From Pseudarthrobacter sp. NS4 (GTDB taxonomy: Bacteria > Actinomycetota > Actinomycetes > Actinomycetales > Micrococcaceae), in assembly GCF_024758005.1 (NCBI RefSeq), contig NZ_CP103288.1, forward strand, positions 248,001-312,000: a stretch of 64,000 nucleotides of DNA, given 5' to 3'. The translations under genes and the position numbers were made by a program. The notes under the pieces were generated by a model. It was given only the letters and a program-made list of their open reading frames with translations, was not told the DNA's origin and made no database searches. Positions 25,860 to 34,498 of the stretch are shown here, in pieces. The stretch's first letter is position 1. Each line of letters begins with the position of its first letter.

Positions 25860-26908
25860 AGCGTCTTCTGGAGTTCCTTGATGGGCATGTTGAGGTCTAC
25901 CAGGAGGTTGAGGTCGGCGGTGGCGGGGCGGCCGAGGGTGGTGAGGTAGTTGCCGACGATGACGGCGTTGATGCCGCCCAGGAGTCCCTCGCGGGTGCCC
26001 AGGTCACCGAGGGTGAGTTCGCGGCCGCCGGCGTAGCGCAGGACGGTGTGGGGCATGGCCAGCCGGAACGCGGCGATGGCGCGGAGCGCGTCCTTGCCGT
26101 CCATGATCTGCTGGTTTTCCAGCGGTGTTCCGGGCCGGGGGTTGAGGAAGTTCAGCGGTACCTCGTGCGGTTCCAGGGCGGCCAGCTGGGCGGCGAGTTC
26201 GGCCCGTTGCTCCAGGGTTTCGCCCATCCCGATCAGAGCGCCGCAGCACAGTTCCATCCCCGCGTCCTTGACCATGGCGCAGGTCTCCAGCCGTTCCTCG
26301 TAGGTGTGGGTGGTGACCACTTCGGGGAAGTAGCTGCGCGCGGTTTCGAGGTTGTGGTTGTAGCGGTGGACGCCCCAGCTGGCCAGCTGGTCCACCTGCC
26401 GCTGGGTGAGCATGCCCAGCGAGCAGGCGATGTTGATGTCCACTTCCTCGTTGATCCGGTCAATGGCGAACTTGATCTGGTTCATGAGTTTGATGTCGGG
26501 GCCGCGGACGGCGGCCACGATGCAGAACTCGGTGGCTCCGGTGGCGGCGGTTTCCTTGGCGGCTTTGACCAGCTCGGGGATGTCCAGCCAGACGCCGCGG
26601 ACCGGGCTGTCGAACAGACCGGATTGGCTGCAGAAGTGGCAGTCCTCGGGGCAGCCGCCGGTCTTGATGGAGATGATGCCTTCCACCTCCACGTCCTCGC
26701 CGCAGTGCCGGAGCCGGACCTGGTGTGCCAGCTCGAGGGCGGCGGGAAGTGCCTCGTCCGGGAGGCGAAGGACCTCCTCAAGCTGGGCCTGGGTCAGGCC
26801 GATACCGTCCTCAAGAACCTGCTGGCGGGCGATCTCCAGAATTTGATAGCCCGAGCCCGTGGTTGCCTCGGGGTTCTCGGCGGTGGGATGGTTTGCCTGG
26901 ATCGTCAT
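25856..26908 (-). CDS. bioB: Biotin synthase
   Basis: 350 residues. Radical SAM enzyme that inserts sulfur into dethiobiotin. The CxxxCxxC cluster-binding motif is [11 protein letters not shown] (Cys86, Cys90, Cys93), followed by [20 protein letters not shown] and [11 protein letters not shown], typical BioB segments. It is the first gene of the six-gene operon, with an unusual nested palindrome just upstream. Its stop overlaps bsaP by ATGA. Confidence 0.96.
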   Translation of the reverse strand: MTIQANHPTAENPEATTGSGYQILEIARQQVLEDGIGLTQAQLEEVLRLPDEALPAALELAHQVRLRHCGEDVEVEGIISIKTGGCPEDCHFCSQSGLFDSPVRGVWLDIPELVKAAKETAATGATEFCIVAAVRGPDIKLMNQIKFAIDRINEEVDINIACSLGMLTQRQVDQLASWGVHRYNHNLETARSYFPEVVTTHTYEERLETCAMVKDAGMELCCGALIGMGETLEQRAELAAQLAALEPHEVPLNFLNPRPGTPLENQQIMDGKDALRAIAAFRLAMPHTVLRYAGGRELTLGDLGTREGLLGGINAVIVGNYLTTLGRPATADLNLLVDLNMPIKELQKTL

Positions 26909-26922
26909 TGGCAGGTCCTTTA

Positions 26923-26954
26923 CGTCTACTGGGAATATTCCTCAACAGCAGACG
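26923..26954. promoter_or_regulatory. Nested palindrome upstream of bioB, candidate operator
   Basis: Outer inverted repeat CGTCTACTG (26923-26931) / CAGCAGACG (26946-26954) pairs at 8 of 9 positions. Inside it lies a perfect 10-bp palindrome GGAATATTCC (26932-26941). It is 15 bp upstream of the bioB start, where a repressor or leader structure would act. It does not look like the BirA or BioQ boxes I remember, so the regulator is unknown. Confidence 0.5.
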
Positions 26955-27345
26955 CTAGTTCTCCCCTGGCGACTCTATTTTGGAGGGGTTCAACAAAGAT
27001 CTGGTGAATGGGCCGACGAACGCCTCCAGTTACAACCAGATCCGGCACACGAATACCAAGTCAGCCAAGAAGACACGGAAAGTCGTACCCGGCAAAGGGT
27101 GGCCAGTTTTCGAAGAACTGGACGTTGCGGCTGTTGAAGTTGCCCAAGGGTCCCTCAGGCGATAGGGCTCTTGGCTGGCGCGCCGCTGATGGATTTCGCG
27201 AGCTTCAGCAATGTCCTGTGGGTTTCACCCGTTCACGGGCTCTGGCCGGCGTGAAGCTACTGAATCGGACTTTCTTGCTCTGGCAGCGGCGTCCGGTTAG
27301 GGGTAGGTTTCTCGCATATAAGTCATGCGTTAGCGGTGAGGTCCA
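26955..27345. other. Intergenic region between bioB and a membrane protein gene
   Basis: About 390 bp. A 61-codon frame from TTG 26980 (MEGFNKDLVNGPTNASSYNQ) is possible but lacks support. The region probably holds the bio operon promoter on the minus strand and the promoter of the 27346 gene on the plus strand; no boxes can be assigned confidently. Confidence 0.35.
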
Positions 27346-27909
27346 ATGATTTCAGGGTCGAAGAAAGAAGGATCCGGCGCACCCCTCGTCCTTGACGGGA
27401 CGCGGTGGATCATTGTCGCAGGTCTCGTCGTTGGTGTGGTGCTGGGCTCTGCTGGAAACTTCTTCGAACCTGGCGGCGTCAAGAGTATCTTGTACGCACT
27501 CAGCGCGGTGGGGCTCATCACGGCCTTGGTGCTGCTTGCCGTAGAGCACCTCTCCATCGGCCGCAGGCTCACAGCCGGAGGGCTTGTCCTTGTCGCGCTC
27601 GGTGAAACCAGAGTGCTGAACCCATTTGACGTGGCAGGCGGTGAAGGGTCTTTCGCCGTTGGAGTCTTACTTTATGCACCCGGTCTGCTGATGCTTGCGT
27701 GGTCCACGTGGCTCCCGCTCTGGGTGCGCCTCGTTGGAGCGGCAGCAGCAGCGGTCTTCGCCACTTATTCTTTGATCTATCTGGGCGGGGGCGCCCTCGA
27801 CAGCAGGGGTCCCTTAGTGAGTGTCGGGTACGCGCTCTTCACAATAACTGTCGTCGGGTGGATCATCGCGGTAATCCGCTCCGACTCGACCGATCGAAGA
27901 AACCTGTGA
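27346..27909 (+). CDS. Hypothetical membrane protein
   Basis: 187 residues with about six hydrophobic segments: about 20-40 (RWIIVAGLVVGVVLGSAG), 47-65, 70-85, 100-120, 122-142 and 152-172. The pattern ends with a charged tail. No conserved motif recognised. ATG 27346 has a weak GGTGAGG site before it. It stands alone, 100 bp before dif-like site C. Confidence 0.65.
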   Translation: MISGSKKEGSGAPLVLDGTRWIIVAGLVVGVVLGSAGNFFEPGGVKSILYALSAVGLITALVLLAVEHLSIGRRLTAGGLVLVALGETRVLNPFDVAGGEGSFAVGVLLYAPGLLMLAWSTWLPLWVRLVGAAAAAVFATYSLIYLGGGALDSRGPLVSVGYALFTITVVGWIIAVIRSDSTDRRNL

Positions 27910-28012
27910 CGCTGGCTGACCACTTCTGACTCCCGGATTCTTGAGAAGAAAACGCCACGAACATGATGGCAAGCAGCCGCTTTTGCCGGGACTCCCCCCA
28001 CTCGACTCGTCG

Positions 28013-28032
28013 CGCCGATAATGGATATCCGT
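28013..28032 (+). other. dif-like XerCD recombination site C (one base shorter)
   Basis: CGCCGATAATGGATATCCGT is identical to the core of site A except for one missing T in the right arm. It has the same orientation as A and B and lies 27 bp beyond the 3' end of the first GAF-ANTAR gene (minus strand). The deletion may make it inactive. Function is inferred from similarity. Confidence 0.5.
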
Positions 28033-28058
28033 AAGGTAATCGACAGTGGACGGGGTTC

Positions 28059-28802
28059 CTACTTACGTTGGCGAGTGAGTATTTCTCCGCTACGGGTGAG
28101 GTGCTCGGCGACGTCCCTGAGTTTGGTGTTGGATTCCGAGCTTCCTCTGACCAGGATTTGGAACGCCTGTTGGGAGGTGATTTTGAACCTCTCCATCAGG
28201 ATTCCTTTGGCCTGGCCGATGAGGTCCCGCGTGTCCAGGGCTTGGGTTAGCTGGCTTATTTCCTGTGCGTCGGAGAATGCGACCGCGGCGTGGGCCCCGA
28301 CCAGCAGACCGACCTGCTCTGACTCCTCGTCGAAAACATTTACGTCGTCGCCGTACAGGTTTAGGGCACCGAGGTTGTCGCCTTTGACGAAGAGCTGGAA
28401 GCACAGCATGCTCCGCGCACCGGCACTGTAGGCTGCCCGCGCGAAGTCCGGCCAGCGTTCCTCTTGTCCCATATCCGGGACGCGGACGATTCGTTCTTCG
28501 TAGGCGGCGTCGATGCATGGCCCCTGGCCTGTTGAACTTTGCAGCGCATCGACTTCCCGGGGGAGCCCGCTTGAGGCCGACCGGGACTCCACGGTCCTCC
28601 TGCCCATGACGAGGCTGACGGAGGCATGGGCCACGTGGGGGATCAGGTCCAGCGCGGCGTGGACTATATCGGTCAGCAGGGCATCGGTGTCCTGCTCTTG
28701 CTGAAGATCCCGGGCAAGGTCGCTGAGCCGGCTGGCGAGATCACCACCGAATGCGGGTTCCTGATCGGCAGCCTCAGTGGTATCCCCGCTTTTGAACGCC
28801 AT
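28059..28802 (-). CDS. GAF and ANTAR domain regulator
   Basis: 247 residues. A GAF sensor domain (about 25-165) includes GPCIDAAYEERIVRVPDMGQ and ALNLYGDDVNVFDE. A C-terminal ANTAR RNA-binding domain (about 180-240) includes ALDTRDLIGQAKGILMERFK. ANTAR proteins bind dual hairpins in nascent mRNA and prevent termination. Its GAF domain would control this by small-molecule or redox sensing. A second GAF-ANTAR gene is divergent 310 bp away. Confidence 0.9.
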   Translation of the reverse strand: MAFKSGDTTEAADQEPAFGGDLASRLSDLARDLQQEQDTDALLTDIVHAALDLIPHVAHASVSLVMGRRTVESRSASSGLPREVDALQSSTGQGPCIDAAYEERIVRVPDMGQEERWPDFARAAYSAGARSMLCFQLFVKGDNLGALNLYGDDVNVFDEESEQVGLLVGAHAAVAFSDAQEISQLTQALDTRDLIGQAKGILMERFKITSQQAFQILVRGSSESNTKLRDVAEHLTRSGEILTRQRK

Positions 28803-29112
28803 AAGTCACATCCTCTGATTAGTGCCTTTGATCCTAATACGCCAGAGGATCAGGCGGGACTGCCAGGCCGCCCGCAGCAGACCTCCACGCCTGGCCGGCG
28901 TTCTTCCGACACTTTTGCCTGGCCGCAGACGCATGCTCTCCGCCGGATTTTCGAAGGTTCGAAACCGAAACCAAAAAACACATGGTGTCTCTCCAGGGGG
29001 GGCGGTGCCCAGAGAATGGGAGTACCCTCAGAGGGTAAGCCAATGGGCCGCCACCGTACAGCAGCGTGCATAGGTACCCAGGACGTTCGGTCTGCAGACG
29101 GGCCGGGACGCC
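28803..29112. promoter_or_regulatory. Divergent region between two GAF-ANTAR genes
   Basis: 310 bp without a gene. It contains a perfect 15-bp palindrome TACCCTCAGAGGGTA (29023-29037), about 75 bp before the second gene, and a TTCGAA pair near 28955-28968. Such symmetric sites may be operators, or hairpins in the leader transcript that an ANTAR protein could bind; neither is proven. Confidence 0.45.
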
Positions 29113-29844
29113 ATGGACCCTTACGGGAATCGATGCCTAATGGCCGGCAAGAACCCATCGAATGACCAGCTCCAAGATCTCCTCTTGGAAAGCAAGGGTC
29201 TGCCGAACTTCCTCCTCCGGCTGACGCTGACCTCAGTATCCCTGCTCGGCGGCCCGACGCCCCTCGCCTGCTCCCTTAGCGTTCAACGGGGCAGTGTCCC
29301 GGAAGTCGTGGCCAGCAGCAGCGCACAGGCCAAGCGGTTGGATCTGCTGCAGCACGGATTGGAAGAAGGCCCGTGCCTGGCAGTCATCCGCGGGCAGGAT
29401 CAGGTGTTCGTCCCCGATCTTCACTCCGATGGACGCTGGAGAAGGTTCGCCAGCGCGGCCTCGGGCGAGCGAATACGATCCGTACTGGCTATACGGATCG
29501 GCCCCTATGACTCCGTCAAGGGGGTGTTGAGTTGTTATTCGTCCTCTCAACACACTCTGGAACCCACGATCATTGATGCCGTGAAGGAACTTGCCGTGTC
29601 CATGTCCCGGGCCGTCCAACTCGCCCTGAACACCCATTCTCGTGAACGGGCGTCGGAGGAGTGGCATGCAGCACTGCAATCCCGTGCTGTTGTTGACGGC
29701 GCGGTGGCCCTCATCATGATCCAGGACCGATGCAGCCGTGCCGAAGCCTTGATGTACCTTCATCAAGGAGCCCGCACCACAGGCCGGCCACTGCTTGAAG
29801 AGGCCGGGAAGATCATCCACGGGAAATTCCTCAGCGCCACATAG
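29113..29844 (+). CDS. GAF and ANTAR domain regulator (second copy)
   Basis: 243 residues from ATG 29113; an internal ATG at 29140 is also possible. A GAF-like domain (about 40-175) has VASSSAQAKRLDLLQHGLEE and EGPCLAVIRGQDQVFVPDL. The ANTAR domain (about 180-240) has ALQSRAVVDGAVALIMIQDR and the helical EEAGKIIHG end. Although it pairs with the 28059 gene in type, the two are clearly diverged, so this is not a recent duplication. Confidence 0.85.
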   Translation: MDPYGNRCLMAGKNPSNDQLQDLLLESKGLPNFLLRLTLTSVSLLGGPTPLACSLSVQRGSVPEVVASSSAQAKRLDLLQHGLEEGPCLAVIRGQDQVFVPDLHSDGRWRRFASAASGERIRSVLAIRIGPYDSVKGVLSCYSSSQHTLEPTIIDAVKELAVSMSRAVQLALNTHSRERASEEWHAALQSRAVVDGAVALIMIQDRCSRAEALMYLHQGARTTGRPLLEEAGKIIHGKFLSAT

Positions 29845-30447
29845 AGTGGGCCTCTCCAAACTTGCTCAGCAGGAACTTGCCCGCTCCATGGCACCGACCG
29901 TCCAGCTCGCAGAAGTCCAGAAAACCGTGCTTCGATGGATCGCCACCCACTTCGGGGCCACTGGCCGGTCAATTTTCTGATCCCCGATGATGCGGATGAA
30001 GGCAGCGGGCTCCTGCCGGTGGGCTGCCTGTACAGGCCGGGACTATTGGTTCTTCAGGCCTGGCCTGTCCCCGGTGAGCGGGCCATCAACTGTTCCAGAA
30101 GCGCGCGCTCCGGCTGGCCCGGATTCCGCTCCACGCAGCGGCGGAGCCTTGCTCTGGCGAGCTCTTCGCCGGGTGGCATCACTAGCACTGCCCGTAGGAG
30201 AGAAACTACGCGGGAAAGACCGTCTGTCTCTCATACGTCTGAGTTGGATGCGGCGCCACCAGCCGGAGGCATGGTTGATAATGCAAACGAGCCAGCCGGG
30301 GTCTCGCTTGGCTTTACCGCCGGACCAACCCCCAAGGACCTCGAACCCGGCGACTTTGGAAGAGGGGAGGCCCGGCGTTTTCCCGCTGTGGGGCGGGGGC
30401 TGGACGACATCAGGATCTTTGTCAAGGCCCTCCTGTTCTGGGGGACG
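29845..30447. other. Stretch with no assignable gene
   Basis: About 600 bp. A plus-strand piece near 29888 (MAPTVQLAEVQKTVLRWIAT) looks like a truncated protein of unknown kind. A minus-strand frame ending at 30054 contains MPPGEELARARLRRCVERNP and may be another fragment. Neither has a full-length context. Confidence 0.35.
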
Positions 30448-30870
30448 CTACCTGTCTGCACCTACGCCTGAAAGGGCACTGACGCCGGCTTCTGCAACAG
30501 TTTGGTCCTGTTCGCCCGAGCCGCCGCTGACGCCTATGGCGCCGATGACTTTGCCGTCGCGGCTCAGGGGGATGCCCCCGGCGAAGATCATGATCTTGCC
30601 GTCGTTGCTGGCGTGGATACCGTAGAACTGGTTGCCGGGCTGGGCATTGTCTCCGAGGTCCTTGGTCGAAATGTCGAAGGCTCGCGAGGTGAAGGCCTTC
30701 TTGATCGAGATGTCGATGCTGCCGATCCAGGCGCCGTCCATGCGGACGTGTGCTATCAGGTTTCCGCCGGCGTCCACGACTGCGATGTTCATGGGCTGGC
30801 CGATTTCCTGCGCACGTTCTTCGGCCGCCGCGATTACGGTGCGTGCTTCGGCGAGGGTGGGTGATGTCAT
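30448..30870 (-). CDS. GlcG/HbpS-family heme-binding-like protein
   Basis: 140 residues of the DUF336 (GlcG/HbpS) family. Seen: AEERAQEIGQPMNIAVVDAG, GNLIAHVRMDGAWIGSIDIS and GGIPLSRDGKVIGAIGVSGG, the conserved family blocks. HbpS binds heme and degrades or senses it in Streptomyces; GlcG sits in glycolate loci. No partner is adjacent here. The start ATG at 30870 has a GGAGC-type site. Length is normal. Confidence 0.9.
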   Translation of the reverse strand: MTSPTLAEARTVIAAAEERAQEIGQPMNIAVVDAGGNLIAHVRMDGAWIGSIDISIKKAFTSRAFDISTKDLGDNAQPGNQFYGIHASNDGKIMIFAGGIPLSRDGKVIGAIGVSGGSGEQDQTVAEAGVSALSGVGADR

Positions 30871-31113
30871 TTTGGATTTGCTCCTTTGGGCTGGGATTGG
30901 TTCCGATGGATGACTGGACAGGCTTACGTCTGCAGGAAAGTGTGGCTAAGCGTTGACGTATCCGTTGGGTTCTTACCTACTTAGTCAAACGAGATGCCTG
31001 AACGTTGACAGCCCTGGCGACGCGGACTCTTTTGGTCTGGGACGCAAGTATAACTTCGGGGGGACGCGCGTGACAGGGGCAGCGGGTCTGAGAACGCTAC
31101 AGGCACGGCTAGT

Positions 31114-31240
31114 TGTAGTCCCGGCAGGTTGATGACACGGGGATTGATTTGATGCAATAAGAGGACCTCCGGGTGTTGTTTGGTGCTTGTCGAGAGTGCA
31201 CACAAACCGGGAGGTCCTTGTGTCCCATGTCCGTCACCGA
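31114..31240 (+). mobile_element. Left-end remnant of an IS481-like element
   Basis: Begins TGTAGTCCC at 31114, directly after GCTAGT, which fits the NCTAGN target of IS481. A leader hairpin follows, AGGACCTCC (31162-31170) / GGAGGTCCT (31210-31218), and ends two bases before a GTG start reading VSHVRHRQWL. This mirrors the intact element at 19991-21063 (leader hairpin, then MSHP). No transposase core follows, so only the left end survives. 31241-31553 shows nothing else. Confidence 0.55.
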
Positions 31241-31553
31241 CAATGGCTAACGCAGCCCGTCCAACCCGCAACCGCCAGGTTACGGCCTTGTTGGCATGAC
31301 CGAACGTGTGACGCTGCTTGGGGCCCCAAGGCCGACGGTGGCGATGCCGGCTGCTACAAACAGCCATGACAGCCCGGGACGTCGCACCCGGGCCGGTGGC
31401 TTTTAGATGCCCTTACTGAAGACACGCGGGTCCTTTCATTGCTACGGCACTGAATTGAACTGAGACCAGACCACCACTAATCGGCTGAGGCAGCAGAAGC
31501 AGCGAGTTGGAACATCATGGAGACGACAAGTTCGATCGAGCCTGGTTCTCCCG

Positions 31554-32920
31554 TCAGGTTGGTTCGGTGAGGTGCCACGGGGCTGTGTACCATGCGGCCC
31601 AGTCTTTGGGCCGGACGGAAGGCCTGCCCAGCAGGTAGCCCTGCCCTGCCGTCATGCCAATCCTTGTGATGGCAGCGAGCTCGGATTGCGTCTCGATGCC
31701 TTCGGCAACCAACGTGGCACCGATTCGCCGGGCGAATTCGACAAGGGCTGCGCCAAGGGCTCGCTGGCCCTGATCGTCATCGATTCCCGCGATGAGGCTG
31801 CGATCCAGTTTGATGATGTCCGGGCGGATGTGCAGGACGTGGCGCATGGATGCGAATCCGGACCCGGCATCATCGACGGCAATCCGGACTCCGCGTTGAC
31901 GCAGCGGGGCCAGAGCTGCGATAAGGGGCCCATATTCGGCTACTTCCAGCCGTTCGGTCAGCTCCAGGACGATCCGGTCCGGGCAAAAGCGGACTTGCTA
32001 AGAATCTGGGGGAGCAACGGGTCAAGGCATGTCGCAGGGGTGACGTTCAGGGCCACATAAATGTCGGGTCGCAGAGCCTTGGCGGTTTCGAGTGCGGTCT
32101 CCAGGGCGGCAAATTCCAGTTCGGTTCCCAGACCCACATCTGCAGCATCTGCGAACCAGGACGAGGTGCTCGCTCCGTCCGTGGCGACAAACCGTGACAG
32201 GGCCTCGACACCCAACAGTCGCCCGGTGGCAAGGTTGTGGATGGGCTGGAATGCTGTCACAAGGTGCTTTTCATCGATCATCGCCCGGACGCGGGCCCAG
32301 CTGTGGGCAGCCGCGGCCTGTTGAACCGATTGTGGCGGGAGAAGACGGCTGGTGCCCTCGAAACCGCCACGTTGTCCCTGCGTTGCGGGGCGGGTGGTGC
32401 CGGACACTTCCATCCACACGAGGCTGCCGTCGCGGTGCAGGAACCGTGCAACAACCCGGTTCCATCCTGGACCGTTAATCGCGGCGAGGTCACCCTTGGC
32501 CCGCATGAGGTCGTTTAGCTCGATGACTTTGCTGCAGTGCTCGGCGATCAGTTCCGCCGGTGTCCACCCGAGCAGGCCGGTACTGGTCGGGCTGGAGAAG
32601 GTGAACTTTCCCTGTTCGTCGACCGCCCACAACCATTCCCGGCTGGTGGTCAGCACAGTGTCCATCAGTTGGGCTGAACTCCGGGACCTCGCCCCCTCGG
32701 CGGAGTGCCTGTGGTGGAACCGGAGAGCAAGCAAGCAGGCCATGACCACCAGCAAGAGAATCACGAACCCAGCCAGAACCTGAAGTCTCAGGTCATCGAG
32801 GATGCCGGCAGGGTCCAGGATCAGGGCCGCACCTGCGATCAGTGCGAAAAGAACCTGGACAGTCAGCACGCACACCAGTGCGTCGCGTGCCCCCGTCTTG
32901 CTGGAATCTTTCCCCGGCAT
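31554..32920 (-). pseudogene. PAS-EAL c-di-GMP phosphodiesterase gene with a one-base deletion
   Basis: From ATG 32920 there are two membrane segments (about 15-35 and 42-62), a PAS domain (about 75-190, WAVDEQGKFTFSSPTSTGLL) and an EAL domain with AFQPIHNLATGRLLGVEALS. The frame breaks after LSKSAFA at 31981-31983; one added C (CCC to CCCC, coding strand) restores PDRIVLELTE. The remaining frame carries DDAGSGFAS (DDF of active enzymes is DDA here), IKLDRSLIAG and LVAEGIET. With the base added it has about 455 residues. Homopolymer sequencing error or decay are alternatives. Confidence 0.78.
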
Positions 32921-33285
32921 ACCAGCACCCCTTGCCGAGCCTACTCCCACAAGTGCTGAAGTCGGCCAGGAAGAACAAATGAATTCTGGACTCTCAATCA
33001 GCGGCCATAAACGTTGACGGCTCCGGCTCATCGGATAACGCCATAATTCTTTTTTGCGCATTTGATGACGACGCCGGCGGGCCGCCACGGCCCTGAGGAC
33101 CTTTGACCAGCCAAGATAGGAAGTCCCGAACAAAAAGGCAACTACGGCAGCCGGGCACGACCTCGTTGCGGCTGTCGAAGGTCCTAGGTGCGCAGCCATT
33201 TGAGGCGTAGAGTCCGCGGTATCGCACCCTCACAATCTTGTCAGGCAGTGCTTCGGGCGTTTGCCCACTGGGGGAAGGAACTGCC
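32921..33285. other. Divergent intergenic region before the ice-binding protein gene
   Basis: 365 bp between the EAL gene start and the ice-binding protein start. No gene is seen. The plus-strand end carries a strong GGGGGAAGGA site (33270-33279). Presumably contains divergent promoters; no boxes assigned. Confidence 0.4.
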
Positions 33286-34494
33286 ATGCAACACAAGTCT
33301 GCGCAACAACATAGGTCACGTCAGCACACCTTGGGGGCGTCGCGCCGTCGAAAAGCAGTAATGGCAGGGGGTGCCACGGGAGCAGTTCTCCTGGCCGTGG
33401 CCTTCGCGGCGCAGCAGTCGCCGGCGTTCGCTGCCACTGCGGTAGGTCTGGGCACCGCCACCTCCTACTCCGTACTCGCCGGCTCCGCAGTGACCAACAC
33501 CGGCCCGTCCACGCTTCAAGGTGACCTGGGCGTCAGCCCAGGGACTGCCATCACAGGATTTCCGCCCGGCATTGCTGCGGGAGCCACTCATGCAGCAGAT
33601 GCGGTGGCACTGCAGGCACAGTCAGATGTAACCACCGCCTACAACGTCGCGGCGGGACAACCCTTGACTACCAGCGTTTCAGGGGACCTCGTTGGCAGGA
33701 CTCTGACAGAGGGTGTGTACAGGTCCACCAGCTCGTTGGCGCTCAGCGGTCAGCTCACGCTTGACGGCCAGGGAAATCCCGACTCCGTGTTTGTCTTCCA
33801 GGTGGCTTCGACCCTGATCACCGCTTCCGCCAGCCGCATCATCCTGACCAACGGTGCCCTGGCCTGCAATGTGTTCTGGCAGGTAGGCAGTTCAGCCACC
33901 CTGGGGACGGCGTCGACCTTCAAAGGGACCATTCTTGCGCTCACCTCCATAACGGCGGAGACCAGCGCGACGGTGGAAGGGCGGCTGCTTGCCCGCAACG
34001 GGCAGGTATCCCTGGATACGAATGTGATTACCAGCCCCGGCTGTTTGCCAACGTCAACAACGCCGCCGCCCACCACGGGCACGCCGACGGCGACAGTCAC
34101 CCCGACCGAGACAACAACAGGTACGGCGACGCCGACGGAAACAACCTCGGAAAGCGCTACAGCGACTGGGACTGCAACCGGCTCCGCCACCGCGACGCCC
34201 ACCTCAACAATCACGGAAGGCCCGACGGTGACTGCCACAGCAGGAGCGTCCGGAACAGCCACCGACGCACCAGGGGACAACGGCACTGAATCTTCTACCC
34301 CTGCAGCGGCAGCGCCACTGGCGGGGACGGGAACCGGGGGCAGGAACCAGGGCACCAACGTTGATACGGCGGCAAGCCTTTCCAGCGGAGTCCCGGGGAC
34401 TCTCGGCGCACTCGTTGCTGGCCTTGCACTAACCGCTGCAATCTTCTTCGGGGTCCGGTTGGTGGCCGGAAGGCGCCCGAGCAGCCAGGAGTAG
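33286..34494 (+). CDS. Secreted ice-binding-like protein (DUF3494) with C-terminal anchor
   Basis: 402 residues from ATG 33286, chosen for the ribosome-binding site and because a signal peptide follows (RRRKAVMAGG, hydrophobic core, AFA cleavage). The DUF3494 ice-binding domain (about 45-250) begins VGLGTATSYSVLAGSAVTNT and contains GDLGVSPGTAITGFPPG and TLTEGVYRSTSSLALSGQLT. A Thr/Pro/Ala-rich linker (about 255-340) follows, then LAGTG at 345-349, a membrane segment at about 374-392 and RLVAGRR. LAxTG resembles a class E sorting signal, though the 25-residue gap to the helix is long. The next gene encodes a sortase. Confidence 0.88.
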   Translation: MQHKSAQQHRSRQHTLGASRRRKAVMAGGATGAVLLAVAFAAQQSPAFAATAVGLGTATSYSVLAGSAVTNTGPSTLQGDLGVSPGTAITGFPPGIAAGATHAADAVALQAQSDVTTAYNVAAGQPLTTSVSGDLVGRTLTEGVYRSTSSLALSGQLTLDGQGNPDSVFVFQVASTLITASASRIILTNGALACNVFWQVGSSATLGTASTFKGTILALTSITAETSATVEGRLLARNGQVSLDTNVITSPGCLPTSTTPPPTTGTPTATVTPTETTTGTATPTETTSESATATGTATGSATATPTSTITEGPTVTATAGASGTATDAPGDNGTESSTPAAAAPLAGTGTGGRNQGTNVDTAASLSSGVPGTLGALVAGLALTAAIFFGVRLVAGRRPSSQE

Positions 34495-34498
34495 GGGC

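Noticed and set aside
30054..30179. 41-codon minus-strand frame (MPPGEELARARLRRCVERNP)
   Set aside because: Too short, no recognisable family and no ribosome-binding site; mentioned only in the gap entry.
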